DNA from: Sphingobacterium multivorum
Lineage (GTDB): Bacteria > Bacteroidota > Bacteroidia > Sphingobacteriales > Sphingobacteriaceae
DNA length: 64,000 nt
Assembly: GCF_900457465.1 (NCBI RefSeq)
Contig: NZ_UAUU01000009.1
Coordinates: 124,001 to 188,000 of the forward strand
Direction of reading: 5' to 3'
In this document: positions 8,612 to 17,379 of the stretch, one piece after another
Position numbering within the stretch: position 1 is the stretch's first letter
How the letters are laid out: each line of letters starts with the position of its first letter
Translations under genes and position numbers: made by a program
Notes under the pieces: generated by a model
Told to the model about the DNA's origin: nothing
What the model saw: the letters and a program-made list of their open reading frames with translations, nothing else
Databases searched by the model: none

Positions 8612-8670
8612 ATCATCGTACTACACCACAACAGTATTCACTGATCAGTCCCACATAAAAAAATAACTGA

Positions 8671-9603
8671 ATGAAAACTACCATTTTGATCGTCGACGAC
8701 ATTCATGAAATCATGCTTGAGAAATTCGAACAGGCGGGGATCGCCTACAATTATCAACCTGATATCAGCCGAGAAGAAACTGAAAAAATCATCGCTAATT
8801 ACTCGGGTATGGTTATCCGTTCCAAATTTCAGGTAGATAAAGCTTTTTTTGACTTGGCACCAAACCTCCGCTTTATCGCTCGTGCTGGTGCTGGGATGGA
8901 CAATATCGACGATACAATTGCTGCGCAAAGAGACGTGCTGTTAATTCCGGCCAATGAAGGCAATCGGGATGCTGTAGGTGAACATATGATCGGTATGTTG
9001 CTTAGTCTAATGAACAATTTGAATCGTGGTGACCAACAAATACGATCTGGGCAGTGGCTGCGTGAGGCCAATCGTGGATATGAACTTAAGGGGCGTACTG
9101 TAGGTTTGATCGGCTATGGACACAATGGTGTGGCCATGGCAAAAAAATTATCCGGCTTTGATGTACAGGTACTTGCCTATGATAAATATCGAATCGACTA
9201 TACGGATCAATATGCATCGGCAGCAGACATGGAAAAGATCTGCAAAGAAGCCGATGTGATCAGTTTCCATATCCCCTTAACGGATGAAACAAGAGGTATG
9301 ATTGATGTGGATTATCTGGCAAAATTTGAGAAACCCATTTTCTTCTTACTTGGTGCCCGAGGCGGTATTGTACAGGTACCTGCAGTATTAAACGGCCTTG
9401 ATTCCGGTTCCATTATCGGAGCAGCATTTGATGTGTTGCCCGTAGAAAAGTTCCCAAAACTCGCCGAACAGAGCTGGTATGCAGATCTTATCCGTAGAGA
9501 CAATGTAATCTTGTCGCCGCATGTTGCCGGATGGACCTTTGAAAGTTATTATAAATTGTCGGAAGTCGCCGCAGATAAGATCGTCGCCTTTTTGACGTCT
9601 TAA
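8671..9603 (+). CDS. D-2-hydroxyacid dehydrogenase (phosphoglycerate dehydrogenase-like)
   Basis: 310 residues. The NAD-binding motif GYGHNG is at about 147-152 inside a Rossmann domain beginning KGRTVGLIGYG. The catalytic Arg lies in LLGARGGIV (about 227-235) and the catalytic His in LSPHVAGWT (about 280-288), as in the D-isomer-specific 2-hydroxyacid dehydrogenase family. There is no ACT or regulatory C-terminal domain, so this is the short type of SerA or a relative acting on another 2-oxo acid. The usual NTARG is LLGARG here, which may affect substrate choice. A hairpin follows the stop codon directly. Confidence 0.85.
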   Translation: MKTTILIVDDIHEIMLEKFEQAGIAYNYQPDISREETEKIIANYSGMVIRSKFQVDKAFFDLAPNLRFIARAGAGMDNIDDTIAAQRDVLLIPANEGNRDAVGEHMIGMLLSLMNNLNRGDQQIRSGQWLREANRGYELKGRTVGLIGYGHNGVAMAKKLSGFDVQVLAYDKYRIDYTDQYASAADMEKICKEADVISFHIPLTDETRGMIDVDYLAKFEKPIFFLLGARGGIVQVPAVLNGLDSGSIIGAAFDVLPVEKFPKLAEQSWYADLIRRDNVILSPHVAGWTFESYYKLSEVAADKIVAFLTS

Positions 9604-9630
9604 TTTTGGCAAAGAGTTATTTGCCAAAAT
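9603..9630 (+). terminator. Hairpin after dehydrogenase gene
   Basis: ATTTTGGCAAA pairs perfectly with TTTGCCAAAAT across a 6-nt loop, starting at the stop codon. There is no long T-tract, so it may be a weak terminator or 3' stabiliser. Confidence 0.55.
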
Positions 9631-9737
9631 CTTCAATCAATCATGCGAGCAAGCGAGCAAGTAATCAATTAAGTACCCACTATTCATACAGGTGCAGGAG
9701 ATTAAAGTAAGCCATTGCTCTTGAAAGCTCTAAAAAA

Positions 9738-10616
9738 TCAGGTTCCAGGGCTAAAGATACCGACAACAACAACAATCAGAAACTGAAGCACCAAGCTACA
9801 GTCCAGTAGATAAGCGTAGTGGTAATGGTCTTTTGTTTTGAAAACAGCCAACTTAAGCAAGGCAAATATGAGTACGTTGGTCAGAATCAATCCGATTTTA
9901 ATAGGTGCTGTATAAGGCACGGTCAAGATCAAAACACAATGCAGGCCTAATAGTCCATAGGTTAGATTTTTAGCTTTTTGTTCGCCCAGCATATTAGGTA
10001 AAGTGCGTAGATGATAATAGGAATCCTGTTGGATATCCCGAATATCGAAAGGCAATGTACAGATAACCAAAAATATAAACTTCAATCCGCAGAGCGCAAT
10101 AAAAACCCACTGATCTATTGTGACACCGATGTTGGCTAGTTCCACATAAGGGAGCACCACACTGCTGCAGACCCAGACCAGGGCAATGTGAAAAATCTTG
10201 GCCCCGGGTATCTGTCGAAGCCCCACTTTGCGGTCACGGAAGGTAAATAGAGGCATTCCGTATAGTAGACTCAGGATTCCAATAAATCCCAAAAACAAAA
10301 AGGAATACACATGAATAAACCACAAGCAATAACCAAGCACAAGCAAAGCGATACCATTGTTTAACCACATGACCCATTCATGATTAAAGATCCAGCGTGT
10401 CCGGGGGAATTTTGATTCTTTTGGGTGCTTCGGTTTGGACCACCACAGGCTAAAATTATAGAGTAGCAAGGTCGCCGTTCCTTCTGCTAAAACGATATAC
10501 CAATTGATAGACCGTTCAAATATGATATAAGTCAATGCGCATTGTGCCATGGCCGCCATGGCGATCAGAAGATTTGTATAGATTGTAATATAGAATAGCT
10601 TTCTTAGAAAAGACAT
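9738..10616 (-). CDS. UbiA-like prenyltransferase family membrane protein
   Basis: 292 residues with about eight hydrophobic segments over the whole length. CTLPFDIRDIQQD (about 184-196) resembles the second Asp-rich motif of the UbiA superfamily (DxxxD). The first Asp-rich motif expected near residues 50-60 is not present; that position reads LLLYNFSLWWSK. UbiA proteins transfer polyprenyl groups to aromatic acceptors within the membrane. With the first motif missing, this one may have another activity or none. It is convergent with the upstream dehydrogenase gene and divergent from acs. Family assignment is moderate; function is unknown. Confidence 0.6.
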   Translation of the reverse strand: MSFLRKLFYITIYTNLLIAMAAMAQCALTYIIFERSINWYIVLAEGTATLLLYNFSLWWSKPKHPKESKFPRTRWIFNHEWVMWLNNGIALLVLGYCLWFIHVYSFLFLGFIGILSLLYGMPLFTFRDRKVGLRQIPGAKIFHIALVWVCSSVVLPYVELANIGVTIDQWVFIALCGLKFIFLVICTLPFDIRDIQQDSYYHLRTLPNMLGEQKAKNLTYGLLGLHCVLILTVPYTAPIKIGLILTNVLIFALLKLAVFKTKDHYHYAYLLDCSLVLQFLIVVVVGIFSPGT

Positions 10617-10800
10617 CTTGAAAAATCTTGATGCAAGATAACAATCTTATAGATAAAAGTAGTTTAACATTATATTAAACATCAATTTTTTGATAAAATG
10701 GGCAAAAACCGCTAAATTGTACACCGAAATCGAAATATCAAAAACAATTTCGCAACGATAACAATATAAATTAAAATAATTCATAATAATCCTAATAACG

Positions 10801-12717
10801 ATGAGCCTACAAATAAAATCATTTGAAGAATATCAAAGTGAATATAAGCGAAGTGTAGAACAACCTGAGGAGTTTTGGGCGAGCATTGCAGATCATTTTT
10901 TCTGGAAGAGAAAGTGGAATAAAGTGCTGAACTGGAACTTTGAGGAACCCAATGTCAAATGGTTTGAGGGTGCTAAATTAAATATTACAGAAAACTGTCT
11001 AGATCGCCATATTTATGCTAATGGAGATAAACCAGCCATCATCTGGGAACCTAATGATCCCAATGAAGCGCACCGCATTCTTTCCTATAAGCAATTACTA
11101 CAAAAGGTAGAGCAATTTGCCAACGTACTTAAAAATAATAACATCAAAAAAGGAGACCGGGTATGTATTTACTTGCCAATGGTTCCTGAATTGGTTATTG
11201 CTGTATTAGCCTGTGCTCGTATCGGCGCTATCCACTCGGTGGTGTTTGGAGGTTTTTCAGCACGATCTATCGCGGATCGTATCATCGATGCGGAATGCAA
11301 ACTGATCGTCACTTCAGATGGTAGTTACCGCGGCAATAAAACCATTGGTTTAAAAAACATTGTGGACGATGCTTTAATGCAATGTGACACTGTTGAAAAA
11401 GTAATTGTTTTAACACGTACGCGTACACCGGTATCGATGATCAAAGGACGTGACGTATGGTGGGAAGATGAGATCAAAAAAGTAGAAACACAGGGAAATC
11501 CAGCATGTCCAGCAGAAGAGATGGATGCTGAGGACAATTTATTCATCCTTTATACATCGGGATCCACAGGTAAACCTAAGGGTGTAGTACACACTTGTGG
11601 TGGTTATATGGTGTATACAGGCTATACCTTTATGAATACCTTCCAATATAAGCCAAACGATGTATTTTACTGTACAGCGGATATCGGCTGGATTACAGGA
11701 CACAGTTACATCGTTTACGGACCGTTATCACAAGGAGCTACTTCTTTAATGTTTGAGGGTATTCCAACATTCCCGGATGCGAGCCGTTATTGGGATATCG
11801 TTGATAAGTTCAAAGTCAATATTATCTATACATCCCCTACTGCTTTGCGTTCATTGATGGCTTTTGGGGACGAATTTGTCGACAAAAACGACCTTTCATC
11901 TTTACGTGTTTTGGGATCTGTAGGCGAACCAATCAACGAAGAAGCCTGGAACTGGTTTAACGAAAAAGTTGGTAAAAAGAATTGCCCTATTGTTGACACC
12001 TATTGGCAGACAGAGAATGGAGGCCATTTGATCACTTCATTGGCCGGAGTAACACCAGAAAAAGCAAGTTATGCGATGTTCCCGATGCCGGGCATTCAAC
12101 CCGCTTTGATGGATGAGAATGGAAAAGAAATCGAAGGCAATGACGTAACTGGCAATCTGTGTATTAAATTCCCATGGCCAGGTATGTTACGCACGACATG
12201 GGGCGATCATGACCGCTGTCGTCAAACCTATTTCTCGACGTATAAAGATATGTATTTTACGGGCGATGGATGTTTCCGTAGTCCAGAGGGCTATTACAAA
12301 ATCACAGGCCGTGTAGATGATGTATTAAATGTTTCGGGTCACCGCATTGGTACAGCAGAGGTGGAAAATGCCATCAATATGCACGCTGACGTTGTTGAAT
12401 CGGCCATTGTCGGATATCCGCACCCAGTAAAAGGACAGGGTATCTATGCTTATGTCATTGCGAATCACCACACCGATGCAGAAGCCACCAGAAAGGATAT
12501 CATGGAAACCGTTTCACGTATTATCGGTCCAATTGCTAAACCAGACATTATCCAATTTGTTGATGATTTACCAAAAACACGTTCAGGAAAGATCATGCGT
12601 CGTATCTTACGCAAGATTGCCGAAGACGATATCGCCAATGTAGGAGATACTTCAACACTTCAGGATCCTGCCGTTGTAGAAGGAATCATCAAAGGCGCTG
12701 CGGCTTTGAAAAAATAG
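10801..12717 (+). CDS. acs: Acetyl-CoA synthetase (AMP-forming)
   Basis: 638 residues, usual length. It activates acetate to acetyl-CoA through acetyl-AMP. The N-terminal ACAS_N region includes FWKRKWNKVLNWNF. The P-loop-like A3 motif YTSGSTGKPKG is at about 251-261, and WITGHSYIVYGPL follows as in true acetate enzymes. DVLNVSGHRIGTAE is the hinge/A8 region. The C-terminal PKTRSGKIMRR (about 589-599) holds the lysine that is reversibly acetylated in the family. It is monocistronic in appearance: 180 bp of A/T-rich leader before it and a very strong terminator after it. Confidence 0.96.
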   Translation: MSLQIKSFEEYQSEYKRSVEQPEEFWASIADHFFWKRKWNKVLNWNFEEPNVKWFEGAKLNITENCLDRHIYANGDKPAIIWEPNDPNEAHRILSYKQLLQKVEQFANVLKNNNIKKGDRVCIYLPMVPELVIAVLACARIGAIHSVVFGGFSARSIADRIIDAECKLIVTSDGSYRGNKTIGLKNIVDDALMQCDTVEKVIVLTRTRTPVSMIKGRDVWWEDEIKKVETQGNPACPAEEMDAEDNLFILYTSGSTGKPKGVVHTCGGYMVYTGYTFMNTFQYKPNDVFYCTADIGWITGHSYIVYGPLSQGATSLMFEGIPTFPDASRYWDIVDKFKVNIIYTSPTALRSLMAFGDEFVDKNDLSSLRVLGSVGEPINEEAWNWFNEKVGKKNCPIVDTYWQTENGGHLITSLAGVTPEKASYAMFPMPGIQPALMDENGKEIEGNDVTGNLCIKFPWPGMLRTTWGDHDRCRQTYFSTYKDMYFTGDGCFRSPEGYYKITGRVDDVLNVSGHRIGTAEVENAINMHADVVESAIVGYPHPVKGQGIYAYVIANHHTDAEATRKDIMETVSRIIGPIAKPDIIQFVDDLPKTRSGKIMRRILRKIAEDDIANVGDTSTLQDPAVVEGIIKGAAALKK

Positions 12718-12736
12718 TCTATCTTAAATACTTTAT

Positions 12737-12780
12737 ACCTAAAAAGGGCTTTCCAAAAAATTGGAAAGCCCTTTTTAGGT
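12737..12780. terminator. Strong terminator after acs
   Basis: A perfect 20-bp stem (12737-12756 with 12761-12780) with a 4-nt loop, including AAAGGGCTTTCC and GGAAAGCCCTTT with flanking A and T runs. It is symmetric and so works in both directions, serving acs and possibly the convergent TonB-domain gene. Confidence 0.9.
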
Positions 12781-12867
12781 ATTTTAGCACTATCCCGCTA
12801 GAATTTCATTTCAAATATGCGAGAGATTACATTTAATATCTCCTTATTTAATGCTATCTAAACAGTT

Positions 12868-13860
12868 CTATCGCGATGTGTTCAAGCGGATTGGGAGCGA
12901 ATACTTCACATTTAGTTTCTCTCCACGTTGTATTCCGGGCTTCCATTTGCCTGCTTTTTTTATAACACGGATTCCTTCCTCCCCTGTTCCAAAACCTAAA
13001 TCTTTCTTTACTACCGGATTTTTTATGTTACCATCTTTGTCTATCACAAACGCTATCATGACCACACCAGACACCTGATTACTAATCGCCTCCTTTGGGT
13101 AGACATAATTGCTCGCTATAAAGCCCATCAGTCTAGAAATTCCACCGGGGTAATCAGGCGGACTCATAAAGTTAGACGAATCATATTTAAAAACCTCTCC
13201 GTCAACCTTTGTTTTAGTCCCTGACACTAATTGATTATTCGAGTACGTTTCAACAAAGCTATCCTTTCCCATCTTTCCTTTCCATTCACCTTCGCGCAAA
13301 TTGTTTTTCATTTGTCCCTCTTCATAACTCCACCCATAATTTAGCCGAATAAATCCGTTCCCATTTTCCAACGTTTTGTTGTTAAAAGAATCATAGTACA
13401 CAACATAAATGGGATCTTCTATTTTCAGTTTTCCTTTTTTATCGAGACTACTCGGATAAAAAACAATCTTCTCCAATTTATTCCCTGGATACAGATAAAA
13501 AGCAGAATCTATAAGAGCACTTTCGTCGCTGTAGTTTTCTAAGCTTTTTAACGTTCCCTGTTCATAAAATTCGTACTTTCGCCCGCGAAATTTAAATGGA
13601 TAAAGCGCATTTGTACTGATGCCACTGAGTTTGATCGAATCATTGCGCGTGTAAAACTCCTCTACACGATAAACTTTATCCTTTCCCGATGCATCAACAT
13701 GAATTGTCCGCATATAATAGGCCGAATCCGCTTGTTTTGTTTCATCGCCATCTTTCTTATGATAACTTGTAAAAGAAACCTGAGCATAAAGATTTGATAA
13801 GAAAAAATTGAATAACAAAAAACAGACGGTTGAGCCCCAAAAATGTAAATAATACTTCAT
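12868..13860 (-). CDS. Secreted protein with MORN-like repeats and TonB C-terminal domain
   Basis: 330 residues from ATG at 13860 (MKYYLHFW; an earlier start adds seven unlikely residues). A signal peptide ends near LYAQ. The middle contains YwqK/MORN-like units such as EGQMKNNLREGEWKGKM. The last ~90 residues are a TonB C-terminal domain: PDYPGGISRLMGFI, then GVVMIAFVIDKDGNI, then GEEGIRVIKKAGKWKPGIQRG. No separate transmembrane anchor or proline-rich linker is seen, so it is unlikely to be a standard energy transducer; it may be a periplasmic protein that borrows the fold. It is a paralog of the gene at 14118-15101. A copy of the 35-bp element lies 100 bp before the start. Confidence 0.75.
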   Translation of the reverse strand: MKYYLHFWGSTVCFLLFNFFLSNLYAQVSFTSYHKKDGDETKQADSAYYMRTIHVDASGKDKVYRVEEFYTRNDSIKLSGISTNALYPFKFRGRKYEFYEQGTLKSLENYSDESALIDSAFYLYPGNKLEKIVFYPSSLDKKGKLKIEDPIYVVYYDSFNNKTLENGNGFIRLNYGWSYEEGQMKNNLREGEWKGKMGKDSFVETYSNNQLVSGTKTKVDGEVFKYDSSNFMSPPDYPGGISRLMGFIASNYVYPKEAISNQVSGVVMIAFVIDKDGNIKNPVVKKDLGFGTGEEGIRVIKKAGKWKPGIQRGEKLNVKYSLPIRLNTSR

Positions 13861-13960
13861 AATAATTGATAATAATAACAAATATCCTGGTTAAATAAAA
13901 AATTAATCGATTAAATAATACTTATTTCTATTTATGGTCAACATCATGCTGTAAAATCAA

Positions 13961-13995
13961 GTTTTCCACATGATGTTAATAAGATTGTTAATAAC
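13961..13995 (-). repeat. 35-bp tripartite inverted-repeat element, copy 1
   Basis: Read on the minus strand: arm GTTATTAACA, 3 nt, centre TTATTAACA, 3 nt, arm TGTGGAAAAC. The arms are imperfect inverted repeats. Same length and spacing as copies at 15212-15246 and 17380-17414, with an identical centre. The 9-mers resemble DnaA boxes. Confidence 0.75.
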
Positions 13996-14117
13996 CCAAC
14001 TTGTCACCAAAATTGAGGACTTCATTTATTCACAGAACTTCATTTTAGTCTTCACTATAGGAACGGAAGAACAACTACACTCCAAAAACACAATCAGTCT
14101 TTTGAGCGGACCATCAA

Positions 14118-15101
14118 TCAAGGATTGGCATCTAACCGAATTGGCATCGTGAACATTACACCGATAGGCTCTCCACGCTGTATTCCCGGTTTCCATCTTT
14201 CGGCCATTTTTAACACACGAATACCCTCCTCGCCCGTACCAAAGCCCAAGTCTTTTTTCACAAAAATATCTTCTAAATATCCTTCCTTATTCACAACAAA
14301 ACTAATTTCCAATACTCCCTTAACATTATTTCGTTTAGCTTCTTTAGGCCATTTATAATGTCTAGAAACAAAGTTCATCAATTTTGGCATTCCTCTTGGG
14401 TAAACGGGATCAACCCAATAGGTCGTTGAATCATAGCTAATGGTCGTTCCATTTTCTTTGGTTTTGACACCAAAGAGCAGCTTGCCTCGCGCAAAGACCT
14501 CGGTAATTGGCAGCTTAGACATTATACCCTCCCATTTACCTTCACGTCGGTAATTTTCAATTTCTCCCTGTAGGTAATCGTCATGATCATACTCAATGCG
14601 AATAAAACCGTTTCCATTTTCAAGAGTCTTATTGCCTAACGAATCGTAATGTGCGATATAATATGCGACACCGCCCTTTATTTTATCGTTAAATGGGTAA
14701 TGTGAAATTGTTCTTAACTTCCCATTCGGATACCAGTAAAATGCTGAATCAACACGTACATTTTCTGAATTAAAATTTTCTAGACTTCGCTTTTCACCAT
14801 TTAAATAAAACTCCTCCAGCCTCCCAAAGAATTTTAAAATAATACCTGTATCCTGCACTGTTCCATTTAGCTTAATGGTATTATTCGGTAAATAATGCTC
14901 TACGATCTTAAAGTATGACATAGGCTGATCTGTCATATGAACTATGGTTCTGGAAAAAAAGGCTGAATCCTTTAGTTTAGTTTCTCGCCCTGCCTTTGTA
15001 TAGTATGCTGTTCTCTCAACCTGAGCACTCGCATTAAATATAAATAGATTGAATAGCAAATAACAAATCAGCTTTGCCGCTAAATACAAGTTGGATTTCA
15101 T
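14118..15101 (-). CDS. Secreted protein with MORN-like repeats and TonB C-terminal domain (paralog)
   Basis: 327 residues from ATG at 15101 (MKSNLYLAAKLICYLLFN); the longer reading to 15146 lacks a signal-like start. The signal peptide ends near NASAQ. The layout matches the gene at 12868: tyrosine/lysine-rich start, an enlarged MORN-like middle (EGKWEGIMSKLP), and the C-terminal TonB domain with PVYPRGMPKLMNFV, GVLEISFVVNKEGYL and EEGIRVLKMAERWKPGIQRG. The C-terminal ~90 residues are highly similar between the two, so this is a tandem duplication. A copy of the 35-bp element is about 110 bp upstream. Function unknown; a periplasmic or envelope role is inferred. Confidence 0.75.
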   Translation of the reverse strand: MKSNLYLAAKLICYLLFNLFIFNASAQVERTAYYTKAGRETKLKDSAFFSRTIVHMTDQPMSYFKIVEHYLPNNTIKLNGTVQDTGIILKFFGRLEEFYLNGEKRSLENFNSENVRVDSAFYWYPNGKLRTISHYPFNDKIKGGVAYYIAHYDSLGNKTLENGNGFIRIEYDHDDYLQGEIENYRREGKWEGIMSKLPITEVFARGKLLFGVKTKENGTTISYDSTTYWVDPVYPRGMPKLMNFVSRHYKWPKEAKRNNVKGVLEISFVVNKEGYLEDIFVKKDLGFGTGEEGIRVLKMAERWKPGIQRGEPIGVMFTMPIRLDANP

Positions 15102-15211
15102 AAAATTTGTTAATAGTATTGCAATAATAACAAATGGAGCAGCCAAACAAGAAATAAACAGGTTAATTAATTATTACTTATAACAACTATCGCTGCAATT
15201 GAGGAAACCAG

Positions 15212-15246
15212 GTTATCAACATAATGTTAATAACTCTGTTGATAAC
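15212..15246 (-). repeat. 35-bp tripartite inverted-repeat element, copy 2
   Basis: Minus strand: arm GTTATCAACA, 3 nt, centre TTATTAACA, 3 nt, arm TGTTGATAAC. The two 10-bp arms are perfect inverted repeats. This is the best-preserved copy. Confidence 0.8.
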
Positions 15247-15306
15247 TTAAAAACGTTACTCATGTAAGTAATAAAGCCATTTCAGATTCGCTAAGAGATT
15301 GTAAAA

Positions 15307-15340
15307 CAAAAAAAGCCACATCATCCCGACGTGGCTAAAA
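15307..15340 (-). terminator. Terminator of NTF2-like gene
   Basis: On the minus strand AGCCACGTC pairs with GATGTGGCT (one mismatch) across GGGAT, followed by seven T. It lies about 30 bp after the stop codon of the gene at 15369. Confidence 0.75.
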
Positions 15341-15368
15341 TAAACATATGAATTTAATTAAACAGTTT

Positions 15369-15800
15369 CTATTTATAGGAGTTTACAGAACTTGCGACCT
15401 TCCAGGTTCCCGATTCATTGATCAATGTAACCAAATCTGTTTTCGTGAAATCCTCAAATTTCATAGTGATACGTGCCACCATATAGTTTTCAGATTCCTC
15501 GAGTACTTCGGTACTTGTGCTGCAGTTCAATTTTTCACCTTTTTGCTTTTTCAGGAACGAAATGACTTCTGAACGGCTATTGGTGCGTGCAGCTTTTCCC
15601 TGAACTTTTTGATTGAATTCGGATGCGAACAATTTTTCTACACCCTGAGATGCGCCTTCTGTCATTACCGATACATAGCTATCGATGGCCAAATCGGCTG
15701 TGGAAAGGTTCAATGCTTTACCAGGGTCAGCTGCTGCCATTGCGAAAGTTGATAGTGTAATCAATGCTGCTGCTGCGAATGTCTTTACTAAAGTTTTCAT
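15369..15800 (-). CDS. Secreted NTF2/lumazine-binding-like small protein
   Basis: 143 residues with a clear signal peptide (cleavage near AMAAADP). The mature part starts with a helix carrying AIDSYVSVMTEG, then an alternating strand pattern ending TLINESGTWKVASS, which fits the SnoaL/NTF2-like cone fold. Such secreted proteins are common in Bacteroidota and mostly uncharacterised. No catalytic residues can be named. It has its own promoter candidate (15895-15902) and a terminator, so it is probably monocistronic. Confidence 0.6.
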   Translation of the reverse strand: MKTLVKTFAAAALITLSTFAMAAADPGKALNLSTADLAIDSYVSVMTEGASQGVEKLFASEFNQKVQGKAARTNSRSEVISFLKKQKGEKLNCSTSTEVLEESENYMVARITMKFEDFTKTDLVTLINESGTWKVASSVNSYK

Positions 15801-15894
15801 AATTGCTATACTTTATATTGTTAGTTTTTTATCTCTTTTCTTATTGTCGCGAGGATATTGATTTTGTTGCATCATTTCCTTTAAGATTCTTATT

Positions 15895-15902
15895 CAAAAG
15901 TA
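15895..15902 (-). promoter_or_regulatory. Candidate -7 box for NTF2-like gene
   Basis: Minus-strand TACTTTTG fits TAnnTTTG; the predicted leader is about 90 nt. Confidence 0.4.
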
Positions 15903-16032
15903 AGACAACGCGGCATCCCATTTTATTACATTTAGATCAACGGAATAAAAAAGTCGGTAAACGGAGGTAAAGGAGCGGTAAATGGATATCCGCTCCGGTA
16001 GGAAAAAATATACGTAAAGATTAATATCACTT

Positions 16033-16767
16033 TTATAACTGGAAAGCAGCTAGAATAGTTGCAGGCGTACAATCTACTTCATTGAGCACATTGCACCGTC
16101 GGCCATCTTTATAAAGATATATGATCGTAAATCCAACCAGGATGGGTGTACCAACAAATTCGTTGCATGGAATGCTGATAATCTTGGCCGGAATTGGATC
16201 CTGTCCATAGACGATATCAATTTCCCATTCTTCATCCTTTACCTCAGTGAACTCCCTTTCTTTGAAATTGAAAGAAAAGGTATGGAATTTAAAGGCGATA
16301 GCATTACAATCTTTGGGTAGCAGCAATGCTCGGTTAATGTGAAATATTGGAAATGATATTTCGATCTGATTCTCATCGGTTAGGCTAACTGTTGGATCGA
16401 TATTCAGTGCATCCTGCATATGGAAATTTTCATTGAATTGGAAATTCACCAATCTGTCGAGCTTACAGTTGTTTAGGCAAAGTGTTCCCCTATCGTCATT
16501 GATATTTGTCTTCATTGCCCTATAAATCTGTCTATTCAAGCGATTGCCCATTTGTCCATCATGCAGTTCCTGATGCACTAAGCCAAAAGCCTGCCTAATT
16601 GCAGCGCCTGCGCGACTTGCCTGTCCAAAATCTTTACCAGCATTCTTCGTGTCGACGTTTTGTTTTACACGGTGTGGTTTACCTTGAATGTAGTTCTTTG
16701 TTCCTACCTTTCTGCTTACCAGTGGGCCAACCAGTCCACGGATATAGCCATTATCATTTATTCCCAT
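16033..16767 (-). CDS. Hypothetical protein, DUF6266-like N-terminus
   Basis: 244 residues from ATG at 16767, preferred because MGINDNGYIRGLVGPLVSRK is compact and similar in pattern to the start of Bacteroidota DUF6266-type proteins (Gly-rich, then VGTKNYIQGKP, then a Gln/Asn/Lys stretch). An earlier Met at 16842 adds 25 residues containing Trp/Tyr. The rest is strand-rich with no recognised motif, no signal peptide and no membrane segment. I do not recognise a function. Next to its start lies an inverted-repeat tract (16895-17047). Confidence 0.5.
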   Translation of the reverse strand: MGINDNGYIRGLVGPLVSRKVGTKNYIQGKPHRVKQNVDTKNAGKDFGQASRAGAAIRQAFGLVHQELHDGQMGNRLNRQIYRAMKTNINDDRGTLCLNNCKLDRLVNFQFNENFHMQDALNIDPTVSLTDENQIEISFPIFHINRALLLPKDCNAIAFKFHTFSFNFKEREFTEVKDEEWEIDIVYGQDPIPAKIISIPCNEFVGTPILVGFTIIYLYKDGRRCNVLNEVDCTPATILAAFQL

Positions 16768-16894
16768 ACAATAAATATACCACCAAAACGACCCTATGTC
16801 AAGTATCTTGTTCATTTTTAAGGATTTCGGAAGCTGCAGCAAATAGCAATTATAAATTTGAAAATTTAGTGATACCTTTTTGGGGATTAGTTAT

Positions 16895-17047
16895 AACCAA
16901 CTCCTAACCACCTTCTAATTGCAAGCAAGATGCAGACAGGATGTCTGTACAGTGCAAGCACCCCTAAAAGGTGGACTCAACGTGGACTCACTGTGCACAC
17001 AAGGTGGTTACAGTACGGAGTTGATCGCAAGTTGGTATGGAGTTGGT
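16895..17047. repeat. Long imperfect inverted repeat with iterated short motifs
   Basis: Left arm 16895-16914 (AACCAACTCCTAACCACCTT) has its inverted parts on the right at 17001-17009 (AAGGTGGTT), 17018-17026 (GGAGTTGAT) and 17039-17047 (GGAGTTGGT). Between them are a direct pair GTGGACTCA (two copies 11 bp apart), a palindrome CAGACAGGATGTCTG, and an inverted CAGTGCA/TGTGCAC pair. G+C is higher than in nearby intergenic DNA. It fills most of the 295-bp gap between two hypothetical genes. Confidence 0.6.
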
Positions 17048-17062
17048 GTCAGGAAAATATAA

Positions 17063-17248
17063 TTATTTGCGTCGAGCGGCTGTATTGAACTTTGAGAATA
17101 ATGTAATCACGATAGAGCTTGATATAGCCCCCACGAACAAGGAATCGGGAATGGACGATTTCTCATCTAGGAAATAGTATACAGCAGCTGCTATTGAAAA
17201 GCAGACGATGAAGGACAATATTAAAACAAGTATAAATTTGGTTTTCAT
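17063..17248 (-). CDS. Small two-helix membrane protein
   Basis: 61 residues. Hydrophobic segments at about 5-26 and 38-51 flank a short polar loop (DEKSSIPDS), and the C-terminus is basic (NTAARRK). I do not recognise it. It is kept because of the balanced membrane topology and its position in an otherwise empty stretch. A copy of the 35-bp element lies about 130 bp upstream of its start. Confidence 0.45.
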   Translation of the reverse strand: MKTKFILVLILSFIVCFSIAAAVYYFLDEKSSIPDSLFVGAISSSIVITLFSKFNTAARRK

Positions 17249-17379
17249 TAGTCAAGGGTTAATATAGTACAACTTAATATACAAAAGACATCTAATATAT
17301 AAAGGTAAATTCATTTAATTTATACCATTAATCCATTTCAGCAACTAGGAACACTATTTAACTACTCTGGAGTGAGAAC

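Noticed and set aside
16599..16907. A 102-residue + strand ORF opposite the DUF6266-like gene
   Set aside because: Antisense shadow with Cys/Ser/His-rich random composition.
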